A DNA stretch of 64,000 nt from Candidatus Sumerlaeota bacterium (lineage in GTDB: Bacteria > Sumerlaeota > Sumerlaeia > Sumerlaeales > Sumerlaeaceae): the NCBI GenBank assembly GCA_017161655.1, contig JADFCV010000001.1, positions 124,001-188,000 of the forward strand. Direction: 5' to 3'. Position 1 is the first letter of the stretch. Each line of letters begins with the position of its first letter. Below the pieces are notes generated by a model that did not search any database, had not been told where the DNA came from, and worked only from the letters and a program-made list of their open reading frames with translations. This document shows, one piece after another, positions 10,180 to 19,421 of the stretch. The position numbers and the translations under genes were made by a program.

Positions 10180-11106
10180 TCAATACCTCATCGCTCTAAG
10201 TTCGAATACTCTGACAATTCTTTCCACGTACGGCTTCCCACACTCGATAACCGTGTGGTCCACCTGCAAAGACTTGAGCAAGTCCTCGATGTTTTCGTGT
10301 TCTTTCTCAGCACACTCCCCATAGCGTTTGCGGAATTGCGGATCGAACGTATCCACCCACATAGTTTCCCCGGACTCAGCATCTCGCATCGGCAGGATTC
10401 CGCAAACAGGTAGCTCCAGCTCGCGCGGATCCCGCATAATGAGAGCGATCAGATCATGCTTGCGATTCAGCAAAGCAAGCGGGCGTCGCATCTGGGGAGT
10501 CCAGAAGTCGCTAACGAGAAAAATCACGCTCTTGCGTTTGAGAAGTTTAATAGCTGTCGCCGTGGCCTCGGTAAGATTAGAACCGCGGCCGCGTGGCTGA
10601 AACGCCAGAACCTCGCGGATGATTCTCAAAGCATGGTTGCGGCCTTTACGCGGCGGAATCAGGAGCTCAACCTCATCGGCAAAAATCAGCAAGCCAATGC
10701 GATCATTGTTCTTAATGGCGCTGAACGCTAACAAGGCACACAGCTCTGCAGCAACTTCGCTCTTCAAGCGCGTGCTGCCAAACCGCATTGACGCACTCAA
10801 GTCTACCATCAAAAGAACGGTGAGCTCTCGCTCCTCGATAAACGTTTTTACATACGGCGAGCCGGTGCGAGCTGTCACGTTCCAATCAATGGTGCGCACG
10901 TCGTCACCTGGCGCGTACTCGCGCACTTCCATAAACTCCATGCCCCGGCCCTTGAACACGCTGTGGTAACGACCCGCCACCACTTCGTTCACCATGCGGC
11001 GTGTCACAATTTCCAGGCGTCGAACTTGTGCCAAAAGATCTCGCGCAATGGGCAGAGCCCCGCCTGGCTTCAATTCTCGACCGCCTTTGTCCCTCTCCGA
11101 AGTCAC
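10180..11106 (-). CDS. DUF58 domain protein
   Basis: A 308-residue soluble protein. It starts with GTG overlapping the moxR stop as GTGA. It shows the DUF58 signature (REYAPGDDVRTIDWNVTART near 85-105) and a VWA-like fold with a MIDAS-like DLSASM motif at about 125, plus IFLVSDFW later. DUF58 proteins nearly always follow MoxR ATPases and are believed to be their adaptor or substrate. Lack of membrane helices places it in the cytoplasm. Confidence 0.93.
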   Translation of the reverse strand: MTSERDKGGRELKPGGALPIARDLLAQVRRLEIVTRRMVNEVVAGRYHSVFKGRGMEFMEVREYAPGDDVRTIDWNVTARTGSPYVKTFIEERELTVLLMVDLSASMRFGSTRLKSEVAAELCALLAFSAIKNNDRIGLLIFADEVELLIPPRKGRNHALRIIREVLAFQPRGRGSNLTEATATAIKLLKRKSVIFLVSDFWTPQMRRPLALLNRKHDLIALIMRDPRELELPVCGILPMRDAESGETMWVDTFDPQFRKRYGECAEKEHENIEDLLKSLQVDHTVIECGKPYVERIVRVFELRAMRY

Positions 11107-12122
11107 GGCACAGGCACCTCCTCAAAAATCACCTTAATGATGTCCTCTGCTTTTACGTCCTCCGCCTCGGCTTCGTAGGTAAGAATAATGCGATGGCGCA
11201 AAACGTCCAACGCGATTGTTTTCACGTCGTCGGGTGTGACGTGGGCGCGGTGGCGGAGAAAGGCATAAGCCTTAGCAGCAAGGGCAAGGTAGATCGTTGC
11301 GCGCGGACTAGCTCCGTACTTAATGTACGGTCCAATATCCAAATGTGCCTCTTCCGGGTTTCTCGTTGCGAATACAATATCGAGAATATAATTTTTTATC
11401 TTTTCATCAACGTACACCTGTCGGACAAGGCGGCGTGCTTCCTGGATTTCCTCCGGCGTGACCACCGGTTGCACACCAAACTCGGCCACAGGGTCCTCCT
11501 CCTTGCCAGAAACGCCTAAGGCCTCGGTCATCTTATCGAGAATCAGGCGTTCTTCACGCCGTGAGGGATACCCAATTTGTAACTTCAGCATGAAACGGTC
11601 AACCTGTGCCTCGGGCAATGGATAAGTGCCCTCTTGCTCGATGGGGTTTTGCGTGGCCAGCACCATGAACGGTTCTGGCAAGGGGTACGTGGTGTCCCCG
11701 ACTGTTACCTGGTGTTCCTGCATTGCCTCCAAAAGCGCGCTTTGAACCTTTGCCGGCGCTCGGTTAATTTCATCCGCCAGAACGATATTCGCGAAGATTG
11801 GTCCTTTGCGCGGTGTGAACGTGCCATCTTTTTGATTAAAAACGAGAGTGCCGATGAGATCTGCAGGCAGAAGGTCCGGAGTAAACTGAATCCGTTGGAA
11901 GCTCGCACGAATTGCACGGGCGATAGTTTTTACTGCCAACGTCTTGGCCAGGCCAGGGACTCCTTCCAGCAGCACGTGTCCGCCTGCAAGCAAACCCACA
12001 AGTAGGCGATCCACCATGGGCTTTTGGCCCACAATGACCTTCGCAATTTCAGCATTGAGGCGATCAACAAACTCGCTTTTCTCTTTGATGGTCTCTTGCA
12101 GAGAAACCAATTCGCTGCTCAT
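11103..12122 (-). CDS. moxR: MoxR-family AAA+ ATPase
   Basis: The start is set at the ATG at 12122 (MSSELVSLQ...), 339 residues, because AGGAAGGAA lies about 10 nt upstream; the longer frame to 12254 encodes a low-complexity Pro/His/Arg stretch unlike MoxR. Walker A is GVPGLAKT, Walker B is LADEINRAPAK, followed by the sensor region (VLATQNPIEQEGTYPLPEAQ DRF-type motif) and the lid domain. MoxR ATPases act as chaperones that activate VWA-domain partners, here DUF58, BatA and BatB in the same operon. It opens the Bat operon about 150 nt after the protease gene. Confidence 0.95.
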   Translation of the reverse strand: MSSELVSLQETIKEKSEFVDRLNAEIAKVIVGQKPMVDRLLVGLLAGGHVLLEGVPGLAKTLAVKTIARAIRASFQRIQFTPDLLPADLIGTLVFNQKDGTFTPRKGPIFANIVLADEINRAPAKVQSALLEAMQEHQVTVGDTTYPLPEPFMVLATQNPIEQEGTYPLPEAQVDRFMLKLQIGYPSRREERLILDKMTEALGVSGKEEDPVAEFGVQPVVTPEEIQEARRLVRQVYVDEKIKNYILDIVFATRNPEEAHLDIGPYIKYGASPRATIYLALAAKAYAFLRHRAHVTPDDVKTIALDVLRHRIILTYEAEAEDVKAEDIIKVIFEEVPVP

Positions 12123-12214
12123 TGTGAGACGTTCCTTCCTAAATCGAGTCGTGAAGAGTTTTCTGACGGCTTGGTGGTGAGCTGTTCTCTGGTCTTGGCG
12201 GCGATGGTGGAGCC

Positions 12215-12236
12215 GGGGGCAGGGGGGGAGGAGGGG
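12215..12236 (+). promoter_or_regulatory. G-quadruplex-capable G tract in the moxR leader
   Basis: The + strand carries runs of 5, 7 and 4 G separated by 2 and 4 bases, enough for four G3 runs. It lies in the 148-bp gap between the protease gene and moxR, on the template strand of the Bat operon. It could hinder elongation or shape the leader; this is inferred from sequence only. Confidence 0.4.
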
Positions 12237-12270
12237 AGGCTTCCACCACCGCACGCCAAGTCATGAAACT

Positions 12271-13758
12271 CTACTTTCGAGTTTCAATCGTCACCATAGC
12301 CGAATTCCCTTCGCGTTCAATAAAAAACAGATGTCCCTCGCTGCGTCGCGCCTTGACAGCTTTCTTGAGGTCCTCTTCGCTGGCAACATCCTGTTTGTTC
12401 ACCTGAAGAACCTTATCGCCCTTACGCAGTCCTGCAAGCTCGGCAGGGCTTCCGGGCTCCACGCTCTCGATGACAACACCTTTGCCGTCAGTGGCCGGTT
12501 TGACCTTTAGCCCCAACAGCTCATTTTCTTCGGGCGGCCGAACACCTGGCATCGGCACCGAGAGCCCCTTACGTTTTGCGGCCAAATCTTTTTGAGACGG
12601 CCGTTCACCCAGTTCGACCTTGATAACTTTGCGCACGGCTTCGTTGCCGCCTTCATCACGCCAAACCTCCAGTTCAACCGTTTCGCCGGGGCCCCGTGCG
12701 CCGATTTGTCGGTGCATGTCGTAGATATCTTTGATTTCTACCCCGTTGACCTTTGCGATGATGTCGTAGCGTTGCAGACCAGCTTTATCAGCCGCACTAT
12801 CGGGGTGTACCTCACGCACCACAATGCCCGACTTCCCCGTGTAGCCAAACTGACGTGCCAGCGCATTTGTCAGGCGGTCCATTTCAATCCCCAGGTAACC
12901 ACGAGCGACCCGTCCCTTTTCGATGAGCTGATCTGTGACGTCTTTGGCCGTCTTGCTCGGGATGGCAAAACCAAGTCCCGACCATAGTCCGGTGCTTGTG
13001 GCAATCGCCATGTTGATTCCAATGACTTCACCATCAAGATTGGCCAGCGCGCCCCCCGAGTTCCCAGGATTAATCATCGCTGTCGTCTGGATGAGGTCCT
13101 CAAGAGGAGCTTTGCGAATGACCCGGTGTTTAGCGCTCACGATGCCCTCGGATACACTGTTATTAAAATCCAGTGGATTGCCAATGGCCACAACGATGTC
13201 GCCTACTTCGAGCTTGTCCGAGTCGCCCCACGTTGCTGCAGGGAGATCTTTTCCATCGACCTTCAGCACGGCGAGATCTGTGAGCTCGTCGTTACCAACG
13301 ATCTCGACTTTGTCGAATGTTCTCCCATCAGGAAGCGAGATCTCCAGATTGGCGGGCTCCACGTTTTCCACCACGTGGTTGCTCGTGACGATATAGCCAT
13401 CTGGGCGAATGATCACACCTGAAGCCGAACGCGCATACTTAAACTCTTGCTCTTCGTTAGGAGTGAGGTCGGGAGCAAGCTGCTCGTGCAAACGCTCAAG
13501 CTCCTCGCGCAAACGATCATCGAGTCCGAGTCCTGGCGGCAAGAATGGCCCTCTTGAGCGGCCGCCAAAACCCCGGTCGAAATCAATGTTGCTGCGGATT
13601 TTTACGTTCACGACGGCAGGCGACACTTTCTTCGCCACGTTCCGAAATGTGTCGCGCGTAATGGGTTGATCATTGCTTCCCGACAGCCAAGCCGGTGCGA
13701 ACGAAGCAAAGCAAAAACAGACCAAGATAAGAAGGCTCACCTTTCGAGCGGATCTCAT
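12271..13758 (-). CDS. degQ: DegP/HtrA-family periplasmic serine protease
   Basis: Do-like protease of about 495 residues. I place the start at 13758 (MRSARKVSLL...), preceded by GGAG with a 9-nt spacer; the frame stays open to 13791. A signal peptide (about 5-25) directs export. The catalytic triad is His128 (TSNHVVENV), Asp161 (LTDLAVLKV) and Ser234 (PGNSGGALA). Two PDZ domains follow (about 285-375 and 395-490), the usual DegP/DegQ/MucD layout. It degrades or refolds misfolded envelope proteins. Its position just before moxR, in the same direction, suggests joint stress response with the Bat operon. Confidence 0.95.
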   Translation of the reverse strand: MRSARKVSLLILVCFCFASFAPAWLSGSNDQPITRDTFRNVAKKVSPAVVNVKIRSNIDFDRGFGGRSRGPFLPPGLGLDDRLREELERLHEQLAPDLTPNEEQEFKYARSASGVIIRPDGYIVTSNHVVENVEPANLEISLPDGRTFDKVEIVGNDELTDLAVLKVDGKDLPAATWGDSDKLEVGDIVVAIGNPLDFNNSVSEGIVSAKHRVIRKAPLEDLIQTTAMINPGNSGGALANLDGEVIGINMAIATSTGLWSGLGFAIPSKTAKDVTDQLIEKGRVARGYLGIEMDRLTNALARQFGYTGKSGIVVREVHPDSAADKAGLQRYDIIAKVNGVEIKDIYDMHRQIGARGPGETVELEVWRDEGGNEAVRKVIKVELGERPSQKDLAAKRKGLSVPMPGVRPPEENELLGLKVKPATDGKGVVIESVEPGSPAELAGLRKGDKVLQVNKQDVASEEDLKKAVKARRSEGHLFFIEREGNSAMVTIETRK

Positions 13759-13928
13759 AACTGGCATCTCCATTTTTGGCACGAGTTGCACTGCTTCTCA
13801 GCAGTAAGCAACTAACATGCCATAGCTCTCTGCTAGCATGAACTGGATAAAAAGATACCAGTCGCCGCTGATGCCGACAAGCAAGTCTCTCTCTGTGCTG
13901 CCGCTTGTGACATTCTGACGCACACTTA

Positions 13929-13958
13929 TTGCTTGATTGAAAACATTCGTCTGATAAT
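13929..13958 (+). promoter_or_regulatory. Candidate sigma70 promoter for the glycosidase-like gene
   Basis: TTGCTT (13929-13934), an 18-bp spacer and GATAAT (13953-13958) lie about 30 nt before the gene start. The -10 matches 5 of 6 and the -35 only 3 of 6. Confidence 0.35.
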
Positions 13959-13989
13959 TCGCGCACGAGGAAAAAGGAAGGAGCCAACA

Positions 13990-15798
13990 ATGCCACGCTT
14001 TTGCTTATTATTCGTGACGGGATGGTTGGGAGCGGCCCTCTTTGCCACGGCACAAACACAAGATTCCCCTTATCTGTACGGGATTCACTGGTACGGCAAC
14101 ACGGACAGCATTGTGCCTGGGCAGCTCACTGATGTCGAGACCATGACAGGAGGAAAGGGAATATGGGTTCTCGACATTGCCCTAACCGACGAAGCCACCG
14201 CAAATTCCTGGGATCTCGTTTGGACGCCTGGCAACAAAGCTCTCCCCGGCTATCGGGTGAGCCACGCCGAAAAAGTGGTCTATGGCAAAGGACATTCGCT
14301 CATTTACCGGCTTCAGCCGGGGTGGGGACGAAATGTTCCGCACTCCTCCGATCCTTATACCCTTTCGGATTTTGCCTCTGATTGTAAGGTTGCCGCTACA
14401 CTTCTGAGCAATTGGTGCCACGTGTGGGTCATAGGCAACGAGGTGAATCTTACCGACGAAAATCACCGCTGGTCGGGATCCAGCTACAGTGTGCCCTGGC
14501 AGCCTACCCCAGCTGAATATGCAGCTGCATATATCGCTTGCCGCGACAAGATCCATGAGGTCGTGCCGAATACCAATCCCGCCAGTCAGGTTGTTCTCAT
14601 GCAACCCCCAAGTCCTGGCGTGGCTGACGGCGCTGTGCGTTTCATGGACTCTAATGAATTTCTGCTCCGTCAAATCGAAGCCGTCGGGGACAAATCCAAA
14701 ATTGATGGATTCTGCTTCCATGCCTACGCCGGGGGAGGAGATGAGCTGCGGGAAGACTTTTTCGATTCGTTGCGTGAGCAGCTCATGGTGATTGATCAGG
14801 TCGGACTGGGTAATCGCCCCGTGTATATCGGAGAATGGAATCACTACATGCCCAATCCGACAGAAACGCAAAACGGAGCGCGCTTCTTACACACGACACT
14901 GGCAGCACTGCACCTGTGGAATACTGGTAGCGGGGGCGAATGGCCAGGACTGTCCAATCACAACGTTGTCACAGCCACGTGGTTTGTCTACCCGGCTGGC
15001 TTTGGGTGGGATGATTACTCCCTCCAAGCAAAGAAGACTGGTGGTCTCCCTGACACCGATCCATGGGCTGCTTTTCAATATGCCTGCAGTTATGGCTATC
15101 CGCGCGGAGCGGTAGGTGGCGGCCCAATTGTACCCCAGTCCACTCTGTGGTGGGAGGATGATTTCTCTGGTTCGACACTCGACCAAACCTCCCCCCTTCC
15201 TGACTGGAAGGCGGAAAGTATCAACGGTGGGAGTGTCAGTCTCACGGGAAGCGGCCAGTTGCGTCTCTACGGCAATACGGCTTACGCCGGAGGAAGTATT
15301 TCCACGAAAGGCTACGCCTACCTGGATTTTGCGCTCGAAACCGACCTCCAATTTGTTAACGCCACCCGTATCGCAAACGATGAAGCAAATTTCGATCTAA
15401 GGTGGCGCGAAGGCTCACGAGGGTATTCTCTTACGTTCTACTCATCTCATTCGACAGTACGTCCTGGTTCCGTTTACTTGCGCCGCACAAACAACTGGGG
15501 TGAGACTATCGCCTCTGCTGCAATTCCCGGTGGCATTTCCTCGGGCGATATCTTCCGAATCTTTGTCCGCTCATCGGGATCAACGCATGAAGTCAAAGTA
15601 TGGCGCCTCCCCTCGCAAACCTTGGTCCTCGACTGGTCAGGTCCAAATGCGATTGCTGATAGCGGACAAAAGGTTGGCTGGCTACGACTTATGACCTACA
15701 ACCTTCGTGAAGTTCAGGTAGATCGCTTTGCGATCGGTGGGCCGAATTGGACAGGTTCTAGCGCCGCCGTTAGCGAATGGCGTTCTTTCGAGAAATAA
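13990..15798 (+). CDS. Secreted glycoside-hydrolase-like protein, clan GH-A type
   Basis: The ATG at 13990 follows AAGGAG with proper spacing, giving 602 residues; an earlier in-frame ATG at 13933 lacks this. A signal peptide (about 3-21, ending ATA) is followed by a TIM-barrel-like region (about 28-375). Two glutamates lie where clan GH-A acid/base and nucleophile are expected: VIGNEVNL near residue 147 and YIGEWNHY near 280. A C-terminal beta-sandwich (about 395-595; WWEDDFSGSTLDQTSPLPDW) resembles a concanavalin-like or DUF1080-type binding module. Likely acts on an external polysaccharide. The exact family cannot be stated without a search. It stands alone, divergent from the protease gene. 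Confidence 0.75.
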   Translation: MPRFCLLFVTGWLGAALFATAQTQDSPYLYGIHWYGNTDSIVPGQLTDVETMTGGKGIWVLDIALTDEATANSWDLVWTPGNKALPGYRVSHAEKVVYGKGHSLIYRLQPGWGRNVPHSSDPYTLSDFASDCKVAATLLSNWCHVWVIGNEVNLTDENHRWSGSSYSVPWQPTPAEYAAAYIACRDKIHEVVPNTNPASQVVLMQPPSPGVADGAVRFMDSNEFLLRQIEAVGDKSKIDGFCFHAYAGGGDELREDFFDSLREQLMVIDQVGLGNRPVYIGEWNHYMPNPTETQNGARFLHTTLAALHLWNTGSGGEWPGLSNHNVVTATWFVYPAGFGWDDYSLQAKKTGGLPDTDPWAAFQYACSYGYPRGAVGGGPIVPQSTLWWEDDFSGSTLDQTSPLPDWKAESINGGSVSLTGSGQLRLYGNTAYAGGSISTKGYAYLDFALETDLQFVNATRIANDEANFDLRWREGSRGYSLTFYSSHSTVRPGSVYLRRTNNWGETIASAAIPGGISSGDIFRIFVRSSGSTHEVKVWRLPSQTLVLDWSGPNAIADSGQKVGWLRLMTYNLREVQVDRFAIGGPNWTGSSAAVSEWRSFEK

Positions 15799-15869
15799 CT
15801 GCCCTCAGAATGAAAGGCACAATCTGGGGTTGCTTTGTGCAACAGTCATCCTTTTGCTGAACGCTAGCC

Positions 15870-16733
15870 ATGCATCCATTCCTGTTTCAGATTGGTTCGT
15901 TCAAAATTCCGACGTATGGAGTTCTCGTTGCATGCGGAATCCTAGCGGGAACGTGGCTTGCAGCACGCCTGGCATGCCGCGAGAAGCTCCATACCGATTT
16001 CGTTTTCGACGCGGTCTTCTGGTGCGTCGTGGCAGGGCTCGTGGGTGCACGTTTCACGTATCTGCTGCTCGAATGGCGCAGCTTCATCGCAGATCCTATC
16101 GGAACTCTTTTTGCCAGCGGCGGGCAGGTGTTCCTGGGTGGATTTCTTTTGGCGCTTTTGGCACTGCTCTGGGTGTCGCGGCGCTATGCAGTCCGTTTTG
16201 CGCTTGCTGCAGATGTTCTTGCCCCTGGCCTCGCTCTTGGTCACGCCTTTGGTCGTGTCGGCTGTTTTTTTGCTGGTTGCTGCTATGGGGCTCCAACGCA
16301 GGCATCCTGGGGAGTCCGATTTCCCCAACTTCTCGATGAGCACGGCCAAGTCATTGGATCCTTTGCCTATGTTGATCATTTGGCCCAAGGGCTTATTGGA
16401 GCAACCGACACGTGCTCCCTCCCTGTCTATCCAGTTCAGCTTATGGAGGCAGCAGGGAATCTCGCTATCTCTTGTGGACTGCTTTGGTTGTGGCAGAGGC
16501 GATCCTTCACAGGCCAGGTCACTTTAGGGTATCTGATTGCCTACAGCGTCATGCGGTTTGCGCTCGAGTTCCTCCGCGGCGATGCCATCCGCGGCATTTA
16601 TTTCGGGCTTTCGACTTCGCAATGGCTCTCGTTATGTATCGTCACGTGTGCCTTGATCGTTTGGCAGCGCCTCCGTAAGAATTCGTCGCGCTTTAGGGAT
16701 TCTTCTTGCGATGAACGGCAAGATGAGCCATAG
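15870..16733 (+). CDS. lgt: Prolipoprotein diacylglyceryl transferase
   Basis: The 287-residue Lgt moves a diacylglyceryl group from phosphatidylglycerol to the lipobox cysteine of prolipoproteins at the inner membrane. It starts MHPFLFQIGSFKIPTYG, typical of the family, has about seven transmembrane helices, and contains the signature region HAFGRVGCFFAGCCYG near 125-142, the Cys-rich variant seen in many non-proteobacterial Lgt proteins. The C-terminal RFALEFLRGD motif (about 230) is also conserved. Its end overlaps the start of the NfeD gene by 23 nt. A target is present in this window: the lipoprotein at 59121. Confidence 0.96.
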   Translation: MHPFLFQIGSFKIPTYGVLVACGILAGTWLAARLACREKLHTDFVFDAVFWCVVAGLVGARFTYLLLEWRSFIADPIGTLFASGGQVFLGGFLLALLALLWVSRRYAVRFALAADVLAPGLALGHAFGRVGCFFAGCCYGAPTQASWGVRFPQLLDEHGQVIGSFAYVDHLAQGLIGATDTCSLPVYPVQLMEAAGNLAISCGLLWLWQRRSFTGQVTLGYLIAYSVMRFALEFLRGDAIRGIYFGLSTSQWLSLCIVTCALIVWQRLRKNSSRFRDSSCDERQDEP

Positions 16734-17262
16734 CCTGGTTGTGACTGCGCTGGAAACGGAGTCGTTCCGTTCCGATGCAGGATCTCGTGAGCTGGAGGTG
16801 CAACTGACTGTGGTCGGGAACAATTGGCCATCGTGGCTTATCTGGATCGTTCTTGGCGTAATTCTTATTGTGGCCGAGGGCGTTGTCCCATCGTTTTTCA
16901 TTATCTTTTTTGGAATCGCCGCCTGCGTGGTGGGGCTCTTACTGCTGTTGGTGAAGTTTCCCCTCTCGTTCCAGATAGTCCTGTGGCTCATTTTGAGTGT
17001 CGTTTTTCTAGTCCTCTTCCGCAAACGTTTCTCGCCGAAGGCGGGCGTCATTCCCGTTGGAACCTCGACAGGGGATGTTGTCGGACAGGTGGGCGTGCTC
17101 GTTTCCCCTGTTGAGCCAACTATGCGCGGCAAAGTGCGATTCACAAAGCCAGTGCTCGGGAGCGAAGAGTGGCCATGTGTTGCTGATGCGCCAATTGGCG
17201 AGGGTGTGCGTGTGAAAGTCGTAGCCGTGGAAGGCCAAATCGTAAAAGTAGAAAAATGCTAA
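16711..17262 (+). CDS. NfeD-like membrane protein
   Basis: A 183-residue protein with three to four transmembrane helices (about 40-110) rich in Ile/Val/Leu/Phe and a C-terminal OB-fold domain (about 120-183; GDVVGQVGVLVSPVEPTMRG, VVAVEGQIVKVEK). This matches short NfeD proteins, which pair with an SPFH protein encoded next door, as here. An ATG at 16723 is an alternative start. The C-terminal OB domain probably faces the cytoplasm or periplasm and supports the SPFH oligomer in membrane microdomains. Confidence 0.9.
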   Translation: MNGKMSHSLVVTALETESFRSDAGSRELEVQLTVVGNNWPSWLIWIVLGVILIVAEGVVPSFFIIFFGIAACVVGLLLLLVKFPLSFQIVLWLILSVVFLVLFRKRFSPKAGVIPVGTSTGDVVGQVGVLVSPVEPTMRGKVRFTKPVLGSEEWPCVADAPIGEGVRVKVVAVEGQIVKVEKC

Positions 17263-17291
17263 TTTGTTAAAATAAGTGAGGAGGAAAGGCT

Positions 17292-18146
17292 ATGGACGCG
17301 TTTTTAGGATTTCTCATCGTCGCAGTAGTTTTTACGCTTATTTTGTTCGCCAAAACCGTTCGTGTCGTCCCCCAGGGCGAAGAGTGGCTGGTCGAACGTC
17401 TTGGAAAGTTTCGTGCGAAACTTGATCCAGGACTCAACTTCGTTGTCCCGTTTCTGGATCGCATCGCTTATAAAATGGTCACGAAGGACCTCATCTTAGA
17501 CATCGAGGAGCAAGAGGTCATCACGCGGGACAATGCGGTGATTCTGACAAACGCGGTAGCTTTCGTGCGGGTGACAGATCCTGTCAAAGCAGCGTACGGA
17601 GTCACCAATTTTGCGCAAGCAATCCGCAATCTCATCATGACAACGCTCCGCTCCATCATCGGCGAGATGGAGCTGGACGAGGCCCTGTCGTCACGAGACC
17701 GCATCAAAGCCCGCCTGCGGGAAGCGATTGTAGATGAAGCTGCCGATTGGGGGATAACGGTTAAGTCCGTGGAGATTCAGGATATCCGTCCTTCGCCTTC
17801 CATGCAAAAGGCCATGGAGCAGCAGGCCGCAGCAGAGCGCGAGCGCAAGGCAATGGTCACCCGGGCCGAGGGTGAAAAGCAATCGGCTATCTTGCAGGCT
17901 GAGGCCAGGCTTGAGGCCGCTCGCCGTGACGCAGAAGCCCGGGTAACGCTGGCCAAGGCTTCGGCCGAATCCATTCGACAGGTGGCCGACAGTATTGGCG
18001 AGAACCCGTCAGCGATGTGGTACCTCCTGGGCGAGCGATACGTGGGAGCACTCGACCGACTTGCACACAGTCCGAATGGAAAGATTTTTGTTTTGCCCGC
18101 AGATCTTCAAACGGCAGTGAAGGGACTTTTCGACAAAAAGGCCTAA
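17292..18146 (+). CDS. SPFH/band 7 (stomatin-like) membrane protein
   Basis: A 284-residue protein with one N-terminal membrane helix (about 4-20), a band 7/SPFH domain (about 22-200; VPQGEEWLVERLGKF, GLNFVVPFLDRI) and an Ala/Glu/Arg-rich coiled coil (about 175-240; AAAERERKAMVTRAEGEKQSA). This is the QmcA/stomatin type that assembles into ring-like membrane oligomers. AGGAGG lies 5-10 nt before the ATG, and only 29 nt separate it from the NfeD gene, its classical partner. Confidence 0.94.
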   Translation: MDAFLGFLIVAVVFTLILFAKTVRVVPQGEEWLVERLGKFRAKLDPGLNFVVPFLDRIAYKMVTKDLILDIEEQEVITRDNAVILTNAVAFVRVTDPVKAAYGVTNFAQAIRNLIMTTLRSIIGEMELDEALSSRDRIKARLREAIVDEAADWGITVKSVEIQDIRPSPSMQKAMEQQAAAERERKAMVTRAEGEKQSAILQAEARLEAARRDAEARVTLAKASAESIRQVADSIGENPSAMWYLLGERYVGALDRLAHSPNGKIFVLPADLQTAVKGLFDKKA

Positions 18147-18221
18147 TACAGGCGCAGCTCTTCGCGCGGGACTCACGTGGAGTATAGCCCCTCTTCACCC
18201 GTCGCTTCTCAGGGCAACAGC

Positions 18222-19316
18222 CTAGGGGCGGAGAGCCGTTTCGATCGCTGAGATAAGTTCTTTTGTGCTCATTCGGCCTTCGTGCTTAAAGAGGATGTTT
18301 CCTGCGCGGTCAATAAGCATGAGCGTGGGCACATGGGCGACTTCACTGCTCAATTTGCCGTCCAGACTTCCTTGTTCGATGGCCACAAGTTTGACAGGCT
18401 GCTTGCGAATTTCGTCTGATTCAAGTCCGCCACGGATAAAGGCCTGACATTCTTCGCACCATGGATCGAACACGAGGAGGAGGACCGGAGCCTCTTCCCG
18501 GATGTAACGACGCACGGCATCACCCGAGGCGACCACTGACCAGCCATGTCTGACCAGAATCTTCACGTCATTTGTCACCGGGACCCCTTCTTCAACCTCC
18601 CCATGATTTGCTGGTGGTCCCGATCGTCCGTTTGTTGGTGTCGTCCTTGCTGTTGGTGATGCCACTGGCGTCGATGTGGGACGTGCGGCAGGTGGTGTTT
18701 TTGTGGAGGTGGGAGTCGATTTGGCTTCGCGAACGGCCGGGCTCTCTTTGCCTAATTCTCTGCGAGCTAATTGCTGCTCTCGTTCATAAATCATGAACGC
18801 CAGTACAGTCGCCGCGATAACCAAAACAAGTAAGGCTGCCGCGAGGTAGCCCAGGCGTTTTGGCCATTCTAACCGCGGAAGTGGCGGGGAAGCCAGCGGG
18901 TAGAGCAAAAATGCTTGGGCAAAGGTCGCCAGAGCAACAGCCCAGCACCACGGACAAATCCCCCGCAGCCAAACAATTTCCACGGCACGAAGCCAAGCCA
19001 CGAACAACAACCCCATGATGCAAAACCAGACCTTCACGGGCGCTACCCAGTTACGCGACCGCTCGGCAGCCACCGTGAGAAAAGACTGAACCAAGAAATA
19101 GAGAGCCCCCAGAACAGAAATCGGAACGGGCCCGATTTTGCTCCATTCTCCCCGCAAAACCGACGCACAATGAAAGAGCTTTCCACGCGGGCAAGGGACT
19201 GTCTCGGGGTAAATGATCTTGAATGAAATAAGGACGAGATAAACCGAGATTCCAAAACCGCTTAGCTCTATTAACAGGGTGAGCCAGCGTGACCATTTGA
19301 TGTTTCGACGTGCCAT
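18222..19316 (-). CDS. VKOR family protein fused to a thioredoxin-like domain
   Basis: A 364-residue fusion. The N-terminal part (about 10-175) is a four- to five-helix vitamin K epoxide reductase domain with loop cysteines C42 and C50 and the quinone-proximal CPWC at 121-124. A Pro/Thr/Ser-rich linker (about 198-245) leads to a thioredoxin-like domain (about 255-364) with active site CEEC at 287-290 and a cis-Pro loop (AHVPTLML). Such fusions oxidise cysteines of exported proteins and pass electrons to quinone, replacing DsbA/DsbB. The CEEC site is unusual for an oxidant (DsbA uses CPHC) and may tune its potential. Convergent with the SPFH gene. Confidence 0.92.
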   Translation of the reverse strand: MARRNIKWSRWLTLLIELSGFGISVYLVLISFKIIYPETVPCPRGKLFHCASVLRGEWSKIGPVPISVLGALYFLVQSFLTVAAERSRNWVAPVKVWFCIMGLLFVAWLRAVEIVWLRGICPWCWAVALATFAQAFLLYPLASPPLPRLEWPKRLGYLAAALLVLVIAATVLAFMIYEREQQLARRELGKESPAVREAKSTPTSTKTPPAARPTSTPVASPTARTTPTNGRSGPPANHGEVEEGVPVTNDVKILVRHGWSVVASGDAVRRYIREEAPVLLLVFDPWCEECQAFIRGGLESDEIRKQPVKLVAIEQGSLDGKLSSEVAHVPTLMLIDRAGNILFKHEGRMSTKELISAIETALRP

Positions 19317-19421
19317 GTTTCTACTCGTGCTGTTTGTCTGCCCTGCCGGTCAAGGTTCTAAGGCAAGCGTTTTTCAGCACCTCCTCTTTTAGACCCATTT
19401 TCACGAAATGATGAGCTAGTC

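Noticed and set aside
15728-16339. A 203-codon open frame on the plus strand
   Set aside because: It overlaps the ends of the glycosidase-like gene and most of lgt in another frame and has no recognisable content.
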